This document shows, piece after piece, positions 1 to 7,865 of a stretch of 26,210 nt of DNA; position 1 is the stretch's first letter, and each line of letters begins with the position of its first letter. The DNA lies in NCBI GenBank assembly GCA_048859965.1, contig JBLIZO010000025.1, forward strand, positions 1 to 26,210. Reading direction: 5' to 3'. A program made the position numbers and the translations under genes. The stretch is from Fluviibacter sp048859965. Lineage in GTDB: Bacteria; Pseudomonadota; Gammaproteobacteria; Burkholderiales; Rhodocyclaceae. Below the pieces are notes generated by a model that made no database searches, was not told where the DNA came from, and saw only the letters and a list, made by a program, of their open reading frames with translations.

Positions 1-247
1 GCTCGCAGGGGGCGCCATGGGTCGCCCAGCGGGTGTGGGCGATGCCGGTTTCACCGGTGAGGTGTTGTTTCTCGGTCTCAGCGGTCAGATCGGCGACACG
101 ACCGGCGGAGCGGACGCGGACGAGACCATGGCCGTTGAGGACAGCGACGCCGGCGGAGTCATAACCCCGGTACTCGAGCTTACGCAGGCCTTCCAGCAAA
201 ATACCGACGATGTTCTTATGCCCTACCGCAGCGACAATACCGCACAT
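1..247 (-). CDS. glmS: Glutamine--fructose-6-phosphate aminotransferase, N-terminal part (cut by window edge)
   Basis: Read on the minus strand from the ATG at 245-247, this gives 82 residues of the glutaminase domain of GlmS before the sequence runs out. It begins MCGIVAAVGHKN, with Cys2 as the N-terminal nucleophile expected of class II glutamine amidotransferases. Further on it carries LEYRGYDSAGVAV and GIAHTRWATHG, the hallmark blocks of this domain. The enzyme makes glucosamine-6-phosphate from fructose-6-phosphate and glutamine in the cytoplasm, the first step toward UDP-GlcNAc, peptidoglycan and LPS. The isomerase domain lies outside the window, so completeness cannot be judged. The gene diverges from cysK, with about 150 bp between the start codons. 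The function call is very secure from the motif order. Confidence 0.95.
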   Translation of the reverse strand, partial: MCGIVAAVGHKNIVGILLEGLRKLEYRGYDSAGVAVLNGHGLVRVRSAGRVADLTAETEKQHLTGETGIAHTRWATHGAPCE

Positions 248-282
248 GAGTCCGACTCCAACGTCTTAAACAGTTTGCGCAA

Positions 283-305
283 TTATACCGTTGAGTGCGG
301 TATAA
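283..305. promoter_or_regulatory. Dyad with -10-like boxes between glmS and cysK
   Basis: A perfect 8-bp inverted repeat (TTATACCG at 283-290, CGGTATAA at 298-305) with a 7-bp spacer sits in the divergent glmS/cysK interval. The left arm contains TATAAT when read on the minus strand (287-282, toward glmS). The right arm contains TATAAG on the plus strand (301-306, toward cysK). No good -35 box is visible for either at standard spacing. An alternative plus-strand pair is TTGAGT (291-296) with CATAAC (313-318), 16 bp apart. It could be an operator or simply back-to-back -10 elements. Confidence 0.35.
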
Positions 306-400
306 GCTTATTCATAACTGATCTAGCCAGGGTCTAGGCCGTGAACGACTCTTTGCGGATAATCGGGACATTGCATTTACTGACAGGTTCGAGGTTACCC

Positions 401-1333
401 ATGCGTATCGCCAATGATATTACTGCCCTGATCGGCAACACGCCGCTCGTCCGCATCAATCGCCTTACCGACGGCGCCAAGGCAACCGTCGTCGCCAAAC
501 TGGAATATTTCAACCCGTCGCATAGCGTCAAGGATCGTATTGGCGTGGCCATGGTTGACGCTGCCGAAAAAGCGGGCCTGATCAAATCCGACACCGTAAT
601 CGTCGAACCGACCAGCGGGAACACCGGCATCGCCCTGGCCTTTGTCTGTGCCGCCCGTGGGTACAAACTGGTGCTGACCATGCCGGAAACCATGTCGAAG
701 GAGCGCCGTGCCCTGCTCCGTGCCTATGGCGCCGAGCTGATTCTGACGCCGGGTCCGGAAGGTATGGGCGGCGCCATCAAAAAAGCCGAGGAACTGGTCG
801 CCGCCAATTCAAACTACTTCATGCCACAGCAATTCAAGAACCCAGCCAACCCGGAAATCCACCGCAACACCACGGCTGAAGAATTGTGGCGCGACACCGA
901 TGGTCAAATCGACATCGTCGTCGCCGGTGTCGGTACCGGCGGCACCATCACTGGCATCGCCGAAGTGCTCAAAGCGCGGAAGCCCGGTTTCAAAGCGATC
1001 GCCGTCGAACCGGATGCGTCACCCGTACTCTCGGGCGGCCAGAAAGGTCCGCACCCGATACAGGGGATCGGCGCGGGTTTTGTGCCCGATGTGCTGAACA
1101 CCAGCATCATTGATGAAGTGATCCGTGTCAAAAATGATGATGCCTTCGCCACCGCGCAACGTGCCGCCAAAGAAGAAGGTCTGCTTGTCGGCATTTCGTC
1201 GGGCGCAGCTCTGTGGGCAGCGCTTGAAGTCGCCAAACGCCCGGAAAACGCTGACAAACTGATCGCCGTGGTAATTCCGTCTTTCGGAGAACGTTACCTG
1301 AGCACGGCACTCTTTGCCGGCCTGACGGACTAG
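401..1333 (+). CDS. cysK: Cysteine synthase A (O-acetylserine sulfhydrylase)
   Basis: This 310-residue PLP enzyme makes cysteine from O-acetylserine and sulfide in the cytoplasm, the last step of sulfate assimilation. The fold-type II signature is clear: IGNTPLVRINRL at residues 11-22; NPSHSVKDRIG with the PLP lysine at Lys44; the substrate loop TSGNTG at 71-76; a glycine-rich phosphate-binding GTGGT near residue 180; and the C-terminal ISSGAA and PSFGERYLST blocks. The ATG at 401 is chosen because GAGG lies 6 nt upstream and the protein then starts directly with the conserved N-terminus. An in-frame start at 341 would add 20 unrelated residues. Length is close to other CysK proteins. The gene is monocistronic and ends at a strong hairpin. 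CysM is less likely given the TMPETMSKERR block. Confidence 0.95.
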   Translation: MRIANDITALIGNTPLVRINRLTDGAKATVVAKLEYFNPSHSVKDRIGVAMVDAAEKAGLIKSDTVIVEPTSGNTGIALAFVCAARGYKLVLTMPETMSKERRALLRAYGAELILTPGPEGMGGAIKKAEELVAANSNYFMPQQFKNPANPEIHRNTTAEELWRDTDGQIDIVVAGVGTGGTITGIAEVLKARKPGFKAIAVEPDASPVLSGGQKGPHPIQGIGAGFVPDVLNTSIIDEVIRVKNDDAFATAQRAAKEEGLLVGISSGAALWAALEVAKRPENADKLIAVVIPSFGERYLSTALFAGLTD

Positions 1334-1347
1334 ATCGGTTACCCCCC

Positions 1348-1382
1348 AACAAAAACCGGGCCTGCTGGGCCCGGTTTTTGTT
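1348..1382. terminator. Bidirectional terminator between cysK and phasin gene
   Basis: A perfect 15-bp stem (1348-1362 with 1368-1382) closes a 5-nt loop. The stem is GC-rich at its tip and has an A5 run on the left and a T5 run on the right, so it can work as an intrinsic terminator in either direction. It lies 15 nt after the cysK stop and 13 nt beyond the phasin stop, serving both convergent genes. Confidence 0.9.
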
Positions 1383-1394
1383 AGGTCGTCCACG

Positions 1395-1964
1395 TTAGGG
1401 ACGTCGTACTGACCGCTTGGGTGCGGTCGCTTTACCTGTCGCTGCCTTGACTGTCGCATTTCCCATCATCGAGACACTATCCTCGCTCACCTCGGTAAAA
1501 CGCGTCACGGCCTCATTAAAGCGGCCAAAGGCTTCGTTGGCGGAACGCATTGTTGATCGGATCGCCGCCACGGCCACTTCGGATCCACCAGGCGTTGACT
1601 TGGCAATTTGATTGGCCAACGCAGTCATCGTCTCCGTAAACCCAATATATTGGGCTTCAATGAGCCGAACCGCATCTTCCTGAGCGACCGTGGAAATCTC
1701 GGCCAAGCTGCGCGAATAGCGCACACCTTTTTCAACCTGCGGCGTTGACAACGCATGATGCAAATCGACTGCTTCTCGCGGATTCTGAATGGCCATCATC
1801 CGTTGCGTACCTTCGGAAAAATCCTCCATCGCTTCGCGTACTGCATGCAAATGCAATGCAGCCATGCGCTCAGCGGAAGCCAATGCCGTATTGCCGACGG
1901 ACACCAGCGCATTCATCATGGCACGTTGGGTAGCAAATAGGTCATCAAAATCAAATCCGGGCAT
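1395..1964 (-). CDS. Phasin family protein (PHA granule-associated)
   Basis: This 189-residue protein begins MPGFDFDDLFATQ. It is rich in Ala, Glu and Met, with long amphipathic helices and no cysteine or membrane segment. This pattern, with an N-terminal block, a central helical region (about residues 20-160) and a low-complexity Ala/Lys/Thr/Arg tail ending KRSVRRP, is typical of phasins that coat polyhydroxyalkanoate granules. A GGGAG ribosome site lies just before the ATG. The basic tail could bind DNA or the granule surface; that is inference. No phaC, phaA or phaB is in the window, so the PHA link comes from the family alone. Convergent with cysK across a shared terminator. Confidence 0.8.
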   Translation of the reverse strand: MPGFDFDDLFATQRAMMNALVSVGNTALASAERMAALHLHAVREAMEDFSEGTQRMMAIQNPREAVDLHHALSTPQVEKGVRYSRSLAEISTVAQEDAVRLIEAQYIGFTETMTALANQIAKSTPGGSEVAVAAIRSTMRSANEAFGRFNEAVTRFTEVSEDSVSMMGNATVKAATGKATAPKRSVRRP

Positions 1965-2059
1965 CTTTCGCTCCCTGGAGCTTTGTTGAGATGCAGATTA
2001 TTCTATGCCTCTTCGACGTTCTATTTCATGCAAATCGCATTTTTTTGGATTTATCGCGT

Positions 2060-2455
2060 ATGACGACATCTGCACGCTGGCCGCTCTTTTTCGGCGGTTT
2101 ACTTACTGCAACTGCGATTCTGCTGGCAGCACTCGCCAGCCACGCCCTGCCCGGGATCATGCAAGACCCTGTGCGATCATACCGCTTCACCACCGCCCTG
2201 CAGATGCACCAGGCAAACGCACCTGGGCTTCTGCTCATCGGCATCGCACTGTTGATCCGGCCCGACAACCGCTGGTGGCGGGCTGCTGCCGCACTACTAT
2301 TGCCAGGCATCATGCTGTTTGCCGGCAATCTCTATCTACTGGCACTCACACAAAGCACACCTGCAACCTGGTTAACACCGCTGGGTGGTCTATGCATGAT
2401 CAGCGCCTGGCTCGTCTTTGCGGTCGGTGCCCTGACCATGCGCACAAAGATCTAG
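2060..2455 (+). CDS. DUF423 family small integral membrane protein
   Basis: This 131-residue protein has four predicted hydrophobic segments, at about residues 8-30, 52-67, 74-97 and 103-125. It matches the DUF423 (YgdD-like) layout: an N-terminal helix ending in a small-residue ASHAL motif, a Tyr/His segment (YRFTTALQMHQANA), then a FAGNLYLLALTQ block and TPLGGLCMISAWL. The biochemical role of the family is unknown; it is an inner-membrane protein. The ATG at 2060 aligns with the family N-terminus, whereas an upstream start at 1991 would add 23 residues. The ribosome site is weak. The stop overlaps the stop of the convergent exporter gene by 4 nt. Confidence 0.82.
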   Translation: MTTSARWPLFFGGLLTATAILLAALASHALPGIMQDPVRSYRFTTALQMHQANAPGLLLIGIALLIRPDNRWWRAAAALLLPGIMLFAGNLYLLALTQSTPATWLTPLGGLCMISAWLVFAVGALTMRTKI

Positions 2456-3327
2456 CGGCGGACCAACGCCACGCCGACCACGGCTACGGCCAGACCGGCC
2501 AGTTGCACCCAGGTCAGCGTCTCCCCGAATATGAGCCAGGCAATTATTGCCGTCGAAGGCGGCACCAGATAAAACAGGCTTGCAACGTTGACTGAAGTGC
2601 CCGCTCGAATCAGATGGTTCAGTAACCCAATCGCGCCCACCGACAGCACCAGTACCAGCCAGCCTAACGCAAACACAAACTCGCCGGTCCATTGAACCTG
2701 CAAAGTCTCATTTAAAAACGCCAACGGCAACGTGACCAGCCAGGCTGCACCAAACTGAATAGTGGCGCCTGAGCGCCAGTCAAAATGTGGACAGAAGCGC
2801 TTTTGGTACAAGGTCCCGAATGTAATACCCAGCAAAGCAAGCAGGGCCGGCAACACGCCTGCCCAACCAAAACCGCCACTCAGACGCCCAGACAGGATCA
2901 GTATCGCCCCGGTCAAACCCAGGCTCAAGCCAAGCCACTGGCGCCCGCTGACCCGTTCCCCCACGATGACACCGGCAAAGACTGCAGTCAGTAACGGCTG
3001 CAGTCCGACCAGTAGACTGACTACTCCTGCGGGCAACCCCTGACTGATCGCGACAAAAACACCGCCCAGATACAAGGCGTGAATGAGCAAACCCGCCGCG
3101 CCAAGATGCAGCCATTGCCGTGCCTCCGCTGGCCAGCGCGCTCGACCAGCCAATGCCAGTAGTGCCAGTAATACGACCAACGCCGAGTAACGCAACAACA
3201 GGAAGGTCAGAGGTTCAGCGTACGGCAGCCCATATTTGGCACCAATAAAGCCGGTACTCCACAAAAACACAAAGAGTAACGGAAACAATCGGCTGAGCGA
3301 TGACGTGGTTTGTGGTGATAAAGACAT
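2452..3327 (-). CDS. DMT-superfamily transporter with two EamA domains
   Basis: This 291-residue protein has about ten hydrophobic helices forming two repeated EamA halves (about residues 13-145 and 155-290). The first half begins FLWSTGFIGAKYGLPYAEPL, a typical EamA opening. The second half ends FGETLTWVQLAGLAVAVVGV, the usual closing motif. Members export metabolites or amino acids across the inner membrane; the substrate cannot be read from sequence. The gene is divergent from the hydrolase/MFS pair with only 22 nt between start codons, so its promoter must lie inside or against the hydrolase gene. Its stop codon overlaps that of the convergent DUF423 gene. Confidence 0.88.
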   Translation of the reverse strand: MSLSPQTTSSLSRLFPLLFVFLWSTGFIGAKYGLPYAEPLTFLLLRYSALVVLLALLALAGRARWPAEARQWLHLGAAGLLIHALYLGGVFVAISQGLPAGVVSLLVGLQPLLTAVFAGVIVGERVSGRQWLGLSLGLTGAILILSGRLSGGFGWAGVLPALLALLGITFGTLYQKRFCPHFDWRSGATIQFGAAWLVTLPLAFLNETLQVQWTGEFVFALGWLVLVLSVGAIGLLNHLIRAGTSVNVASLFYLVPPSTAIIAWLIFGETLTWVQLAGLAVAVVGVALVRR

Positions 3328-3349
3328 AGGCGAATGTTATCCTGTCATC

Positions 3350-4321
3350 ATGTCTGATGGTTCACCTGCAACAACGACCGACCGCCGGGTTCAGGGCGTT
3401 CTCTGTGCCTTCGAAGCGGCTGACGGATTTACCCTGCACGGACAGCTTTGGCGCCCATCAGAAACGCCTCCCCATACGACGCTGCTCATCAACGCAGCAA
3501 CCGGCGTTGCGGCCCGCTATTACAGCCGATATGCCGCCTATCTGGCCTGTCATGGTTTTCTGGTGCTGACGTACGACTACCGGGGTATTGGTGCTTCCCG
3601 ACCCGCCTCGCTGCGCAATTTACGCGCCACTAAACACGACTGGGGCGCGCTCGACTGCGACGCGGCGATACAGACGCTGCACCAACAGGCGCCCGAACTG
3701 CCCATGATGGCGGTTTGCCACAGTATCGGTGGCTTTGCACTTGGCCTGGCACCGAGCGCCAGATGCATCCAACGGGCTTTTTTTGTCGGTTGCCAATACG
3801 CGTACTGGCAGGATTACCGCCCACTCGTCAGACTACCGATGTGGCTGAACTGGCATTTGATTATGCCCGTACTGACCAGGATCTTTGGTTATTTTCCCGG
3901 TAAGCGCCTTGGCTGGCTGGAGGATCTCCCATCCGGCGTCGCCATGGAATGGGCAACCCGGTTTCACCCCAGTTTCCATCGGCGTTATCACCGACTGAAT
4001 CACGCCCAACCGCCAGCAACCGAATCCGAACTCGAAGCGCGCATGGGCGCGCTGCATGCAGAGATTCTGGCGGTCGCCGATACGAATGACCCTTTCGCGA
4101 CACGCCCTGCAACACAACGCCTACTCCACTATTTCCGTCAATGTGATCGACGGTTTGTCCGAATTCACCCGCGGCGCTACGGCTTGCCGAAACTGGGACA
4201 TTTTGGTTTCTTTCACGACCGTTTTCGCAACACGCTCTGGCCGCAAAGTCTGATCTGGTTGCAAACCGGTCAGAACCCATGGCCCGACAATATCCACTGG
4301 CCTGCCGATCATTCGTCATGA
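3350..4321 (+). CDS. Alpha/beta hydrolase (COG4757-like)
   Basis: This 323-residue predicted serine hydrolase has the alpha/beta fold order: a strand-loop LLINAATGVAARYY (45-58), YDYRGIGASRP (75-84), the nucleophile elbow CHSIGG with Ser125, a likely acid Asp247 in ADTNDPF, and His284 in GHFGFF. The first Gly of the usual GxSxG is Cys here. The shape matches uncharacterised COG4757-type hydrolases, and the substrate is unknown. The ATG at 3350 is chosen because the earlier start at 3236 would run through the start of the divergent exporter gene. Its stop overlaps the following MFS start as ATGA (4318-4321), so the two are translationally coupled and probably share a function such as processing and exporting a compound. 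Confidence 0.8.
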   Translation: MSDGSPATTTDRRVQGVLCAFEAADGFTLHGQLWRPSETPPHTTLLINAATGVAARYYSRYAAYLACHGFLVLTYDYRGIGASRPASLRNLRATKHDWGALDCDAAIQTLHQQAPELPMMAVCHSIGGFALGLAPSARCIQRAFFVGCQYAYWQDYRPLVRLPMWLNWHLIMPVLTRIFGYFPGKRLGWLEDLPSGVAMEWATRFHPSFHRRYHRLNHAQPPATESELEARMGALHAEILAVADTNDPFATRPATQRLLHYFRQCDRRFVRIHPRRYGLPKLGHFGFFHDRFRNTLWPQSLIWLQTGQNPWPDNIHWPADHSS

Positions 4322-5517
4322 GCGAACGCACCGAACTCCAACCCGGCACAGAAGCCTTTCGTCGCGCTAACTGGGCGTTGATTCTGGGTGGTTTTGCCTG
4401 CTTTACCCTGCTCTATGGCACGCAGCCGATTCTGCCGCAATTCACCGAAGCGTTTGGTATTTCGCCGACCATGGCCAGCCTCACCGTCTCAGCCGGCACG
4501 CTGACGCTTTCTGTACTGCTGATTCCGCTCAGCCTGCTCTCTGATCGTTTCGGACGGGCGCCGCTGATGAAGGCGGCGCTGCTCGGAGCAACGCTGTTTG
4601 CCTGGTTGTCGGCGCTGGCACCGGATTATGAGTCACTGGTGCTCTCGCGTGCCGGTGTCGGCGCCTGCATCGCCGCCCTGCCAGCCGCCGCCATGGCCTA
4701 TCTGGGGGAAGAAATTGCCCCAGCAGCGCGTGGCCGGGTGATGGGCATGTACATTGCGGGTAATGCGCTGGGCGGCATGTTCGGTCGCTTTCTGTCAGCG
4801 TTGGTCACACAATACAGCAGTTGGCATTATGGCCTGGCCGCACTTGCCCTGACCGGTGTCATCTGCACGCTGCTCTTCTGGCGTCTGCTACCACCGGCTC
4901 GACATTTCCAATCCCGTTCAATGGGACCCCGCATTCTCTGGCAGGATATTGTCCGTATCTACAAAGACCCCGGATTACCCTGGCTATTCGCTACGGCATT
5001 CCTGATCATGGGCGCCTTCGTCAGCATTTACAATTACCTGGGCTTCCGGCTCAGCGCACCACCCTACAATCTGGGGCCCGCCGCTATCGGCGCAATTTTT
5101 CTGCTGTACGCCGTAGGCAGCGCCTCATCAGCGCTGGCCGGCCATCTGGCTGACCGTTACGGCCGCAGTCTGATCATGCGCAGCATGATCGGCACTATGG
5201 CAGTTGGTGTTCTTGCTACCCTCAACAGCCATCTGAGCGTCATCATCGCCGGATTAGCCCTGTTTACGTTTGGCTACTTCGCCACACACGCTATTGCCAG
5301 CGGTTGGGTCGGCTTCCGGGCAGGAGAGCGCCGCGGACTGGTTTCAGCGCTCTACCTGTCCAGTTATTACCTAGGCAGCAGCTTTCTGGGCAGCACCTCC
5401 GGCCCGCTTTGGTCGCACTTCGGCTGGTCCGGGATGGTGTGCGGGCTGATGCTCTGCGTCAGTCTCGTCTTTGGTATTGCGCTTTATCTCACACGCCTTG
5501 AACGTCTGGTGCGTTAA
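4318..5517 (+). CDS. MFS transporter, YnfM-like
   Basis: This 399-residue major facilitator protein has twelve predicted helices. The motif-A-like loop after helix 2 reads LSDRFGRAPLM, and a matching loop in the second half reads HLADRYGRSLIM. Blocks such as LLYGTQPILPQF, YLGEEIAPAARGRVMGMYIAGNALGGM and LYLSSYYLGSSFLGS closely parallel Escherichia coli YnfM, a putative drug/arabinose-efflux-type permease, as I recall that sequence. The substrate is unknown. The start at 4318 lies within the stop of the upstream hydrolase (ATGA), and a start at 4279 would add 13 residues overlapping that gene. The coupling suggests coexpression with the hydrolase. No terminator is evident after it; the lipoprotein gene follows after 89 nt. 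Confidence 0.88.
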   Translation: MSERTELQPGTEAFRRANWALILGGFACFTLLYGTQPILPQFTEAFGISPTMASLTVSAGTLTLSVLLIPLSLLSDRFGRAPLMKAALLGATLFAWLSALAPDYESLVLSRAGVGACIAALPAAAMAYLGEEIAPAARGRVMGMYIAGNALGGMFGRFLSALVTQYSSWHYGLAALALTGVICTLLFWRLLPPARHFQSRSMGPRILWQDIVRIYKDPGLPWLFATAFLIMGAFVSIYNYLGFRLSAPPYNLGPAAIGAIFLLYAVGSASSALAGHLADRYGRSLIMRSMIGTMAVGVLATLNSHLSVIIAGLALFTFGYFATHAIASGWVGFRAGERRGLVSALYLSSYYLGSSFLGSTSGPLWSHFGWSGMVCGLMLCVSLVFGIALYLTRLERLVR

Positions 5518-5606
5518 ATCACTGCAACGAACAAGCGCTCCAAACGGTCGCCACGGCGTTTATACCCTAAAATTACGACCTTCTCCGCTCTTTGAGTTCG
5601 CTCCCT

Positions 5607-5876
5607 ATGCAACGTCTTCGCTGCTCCCTACTGACCGTATTGCTGCTCGCCCTGACGCTGGCTGCCTGCGCCGGCCCGAAAGTTACGGCCCAAACAGATG
5701 ACAGCATTACCTTTACTTTTCCCAGTGGCCGCCAGGGCGTTGAAGATGTGAAAGAAGATGCCGAAGTCTATTGCCAGAAGCGCGGACGCAACGCCGAACT
5801 ACGCGGTGACAAATTCTGTACCGCCGATTGCCTGAGCTGTCCACTACAGTGTCGTGCCACATTTATCTGCCGCTAA
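5607..5876 (+). CDS. Small Cys-rich lipoprotein, unknown function
   Basis: This 89-residue product has a lipoprotein signal: basic MQRLR, a hydrophobic stretch at residues 7-19 and a lipobox TLAAC with Cys21 as the lipidation site. The second residue after the Cys is Gly, so it is probably sorted to the outer membrane. The mature part has six more cysteines (56, 71, 75, 78, 82, 88), four of them packed as C-x3-C-x2-C-x3-C. In the periplasm this suggests disulfides or metal binding. I do not recognise a named family. ATG at 5607 is preferred over a TTG at 5592. A possible -10 box TAAAAT lies at 5568-5573. It ends 18 nt before the ABC-F gene. Confidence 0.75.
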   Translation: MQRLRCSLLTVLLLALTLAACAGPKVTAQTDDSITFTFPSGRQGVEDVKEDAEVYCQKRGRNAELRGDKFCTADCLSCPLQCRATFICR

Positions 5877-5894
5877 GGCAAGACCACTCACCGC

Positions 5895-7826
5895 ATGATC
5901 ACACTAAAAAACATTACCCTGCGCCGTGGCGCACGGGTGCTGCTCGATGACGCCTCCTGCGTCATCAATCCCGGTGAACGCGTCGGTCTTGTTGGCCGCA
6001 ATGGCGCCGGCAAATCCACGCTGTTTGCATTACTCAACGGCACACTACACGAAGACCGTGGCGACTTTGTCATTCCCGCACAATGGCGCATGGCGCAGGT
6101 TGCACAGGATATGCCGGAAACCGACGACAGCGCCACGCGTTTTGTAATCGAAGGCGATACACGGTTGGTCGAGGCCGAAGCCGAAGTCGCTGCCGCTGAG
6201 GCCAGCGGCGACGGCGAACGCATGGCCTACGCCTACATGCACCTGAACGATGTTGGTGCCCATGATGCCGAGGCACGTGCCCAGGCACTGATTCTGGGTC
6301 TTGGTTTTAAAACCCACGAACTCGACCAGCCGGTCAACAGTTTCTCTGGCGGCTGGCGGATGCGTCTGCAACTGGCGCGTGCGCTCATGTGTCCGTCCGA
6401 CCTGCTACTGCTCGACGAACCGACCAACCACCTGGATCTGGATGCGCTGGTCTGGCTGGAAGCGTGGCTAAAGCGTTATCCCGGTACGCTCATCGTTATT
6501 AGCCACGACCGCGAGTTTCTCGACGCCATCACCAACGTCACGATCCATATCGATCACGGCAGACTCGTCCGCTACGGCGGTAATTACAGCGCCTTTGAGG
6601 ATCTGCGTGCCGAACAGCTTGCCATTCAACAAGCATCATTCGCCAAGCAGCAGGATAAGATCGCGCACCTGCAATCCTTCATCAACCGGTTCAAGGCCAA
6701 AGCCAGTAAAGCGAAACAGGCACAAAGCCGCGTCAAGGCTCTGGAGCGCATGGAAAAAATCGCGCCCGTGCTGGCCGACGCCGAATTCAGTTTTGCCTTC
6801 GAAGAACCAGGCGCCCTACCCAACCCCATGCTTGCCATGGAAGATGCGTCTTTCGGTTATCCGCCGCCGGTTGATGCGGCACCGGATACTCCGCCGACGA
6901 TCATCGTGCAACACGCCAACCGTTCGGTGCTGGCCGGCCAACGTATCGGCATTTTGGGTGCAAATGGTCAGGGTAAGTCCACCGTCGTCAAAACCGTCGC
7001 CAAGGACTTGATGGTTCAGGGCGGCACCGTCACCGAAGGTCGCGGCCTGACCATCGGCTATTTCGCCCAGCAGGAACTCGATGTCCTCTCGGCCGACAGC
7101 TCACCCATAGAACACATGATCCGCCTGGCCAAAGACGCCCTGGCCAATGGCGTGACCGGTCGTGATACCCGCCAGCAAAGTCTGCGCACCTATCTGGGTA
7201 CCTTTAACTTTACAGGTGATCAGGTCATGCAGCCGGTCGGTACCATGAGTGGCGGCGAAAAGGCGCGCCTCGTCCTCGCCATGATCGTCTGGCAGCGCCC
7301 TAACCTCCTGTTGCTTGACGAACCGACCAACCACCTGGATCTGGCCACCCGCGAAGCCTTGTCGGTCGCGTTGAACGAGTTTGAAGGTACAGTCATGCTG
7401 GTCAGTCATGACCGAGCCCTGCTGCGTGCCGTATGCGACAGCTTCTGGCTCGTGGCCAATGGCAGTATCGCCGACTTCGATGGCGACCTCGACGATTACC
7501 AGCAGTACCTGCTCGACGAAGCACGCCGGCAACGTGAATCGACCTCGGCACCCAAATCACCGGCCAAAACCATGCCACCCGCACCCAAGGGCAAACCGGC
7601 TCCCCGCGAACTCAAAGCCCTGCAACGCGACCTGGAAAAAATCGATCAGAAGATCCCTGCGCTGCAGGCCGAGAAGACTGCACTGGAAACTGCTCTGGCT
7701 GCAACCACCGATCCGGCAATACTGACCGAGACCGGCCGTCAACTACATGCACTCCAGAGCGAACTCGATACGCTGGAACTCCGCTGGTTCGAATTGACCG
7801 AGGCCATTGAAGCCTGTCAGAGTTAA
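5895..7826 (+). CDS. yheS: ABC-F family ATPase, YheS-like
   Basis: This 643-residue soluble protein has two ATP-binding cassettes and no membrane segments, so it is an ABC-F protein, not a transporter. Domain 1: Walker A GRNGAGKST (34-42), signature SGGWRMRL (151-158), Walker B LLLLDEPTNHLD (170-181). The interdomain linker, about 240-290, is Lys/Gln-rich and in the family contacts P-site tRNA. Domain 2: GANGQGKST (355-363), SGGEKARL (452-459), a second LLLLDEPTNHLD (471-482). A charged coiled-coil tail covers about 595-643. The text follows E. coli YheS closely, including FSGGWRMRL and the length. ABC-F proteins act on stalled or initiating ribosomes. Domain 2 carries a short Pro/Ala insertion near 323-335. 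Probably in an operon with the lipoprotein and rmuC. Confidence 0.92.
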   Translation: MITLKNITLRRGARVLLDDASCVINPGERVGLVGRNGAGKSTLFALLNGTLHEDRGDFVIPAQWRMAQVAQDMPETDDSATRFVIEGDTRLVEAEAEVAAAEASGDGERMAYAYMHLNDVGAHDAEARAQALILGLGFKTHELDQPVNSFSGGWRMRLQLARALMCPSDLLLLDEPTNHLDLDALVWLEAWLKRYPGTLIVISHDREFLDAITNVTIHIDHGRLVRYGGNYSAFEDLRAEQLAIQQASFAKQQDKIAHLQSFINRFKAKASKAKQAQSRVKALERMEKIAPVLADAEFSFAFEEPGALPNPMLAMEDASFGYPPPVDAAPDTPPTIIVQHANRSVLAGQRIGILGANGQGKSTVVKTVAKDLMVQGGTVTEGRGLTIGYFAQQELDVLSADSSPIEHMIRLAKDALANGVTGRDTRQQSLRTYLGTFNFTGDQVMQPVGTMSGGEKARLVLAMIVWQRPNLLLLDEPTNHLDLATREALSVALNEFEGTVMLVSHDRALLRAVCDSFWLVANGSIADFDGDLDDYQQYLLDEARRQRESTSAPKSPAKTMPPAPKGKPAPRELKALQRDLEKIDQKIPALQAEKTALETALAATTDPAILTETGRQLHALQSELDTLELRWFELTEAIEACQS

Positions 7827-7865
7827 AACGACACCAACAAAACGACCGCACACTTCGGAATACTT

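Noticed and set aside
17..337. 106-residue plus-strand reading frame at the left edge
   Set aside because: It is the complement of the glmS N-terminus, whose glutaminase motifs are unmistakable on the minus strand.
341..400. Upstream extension of cysK
   Set aside because: The added 20 residues are not part of the CysK fold, and a GAGG site directly supports the ATG at 401.
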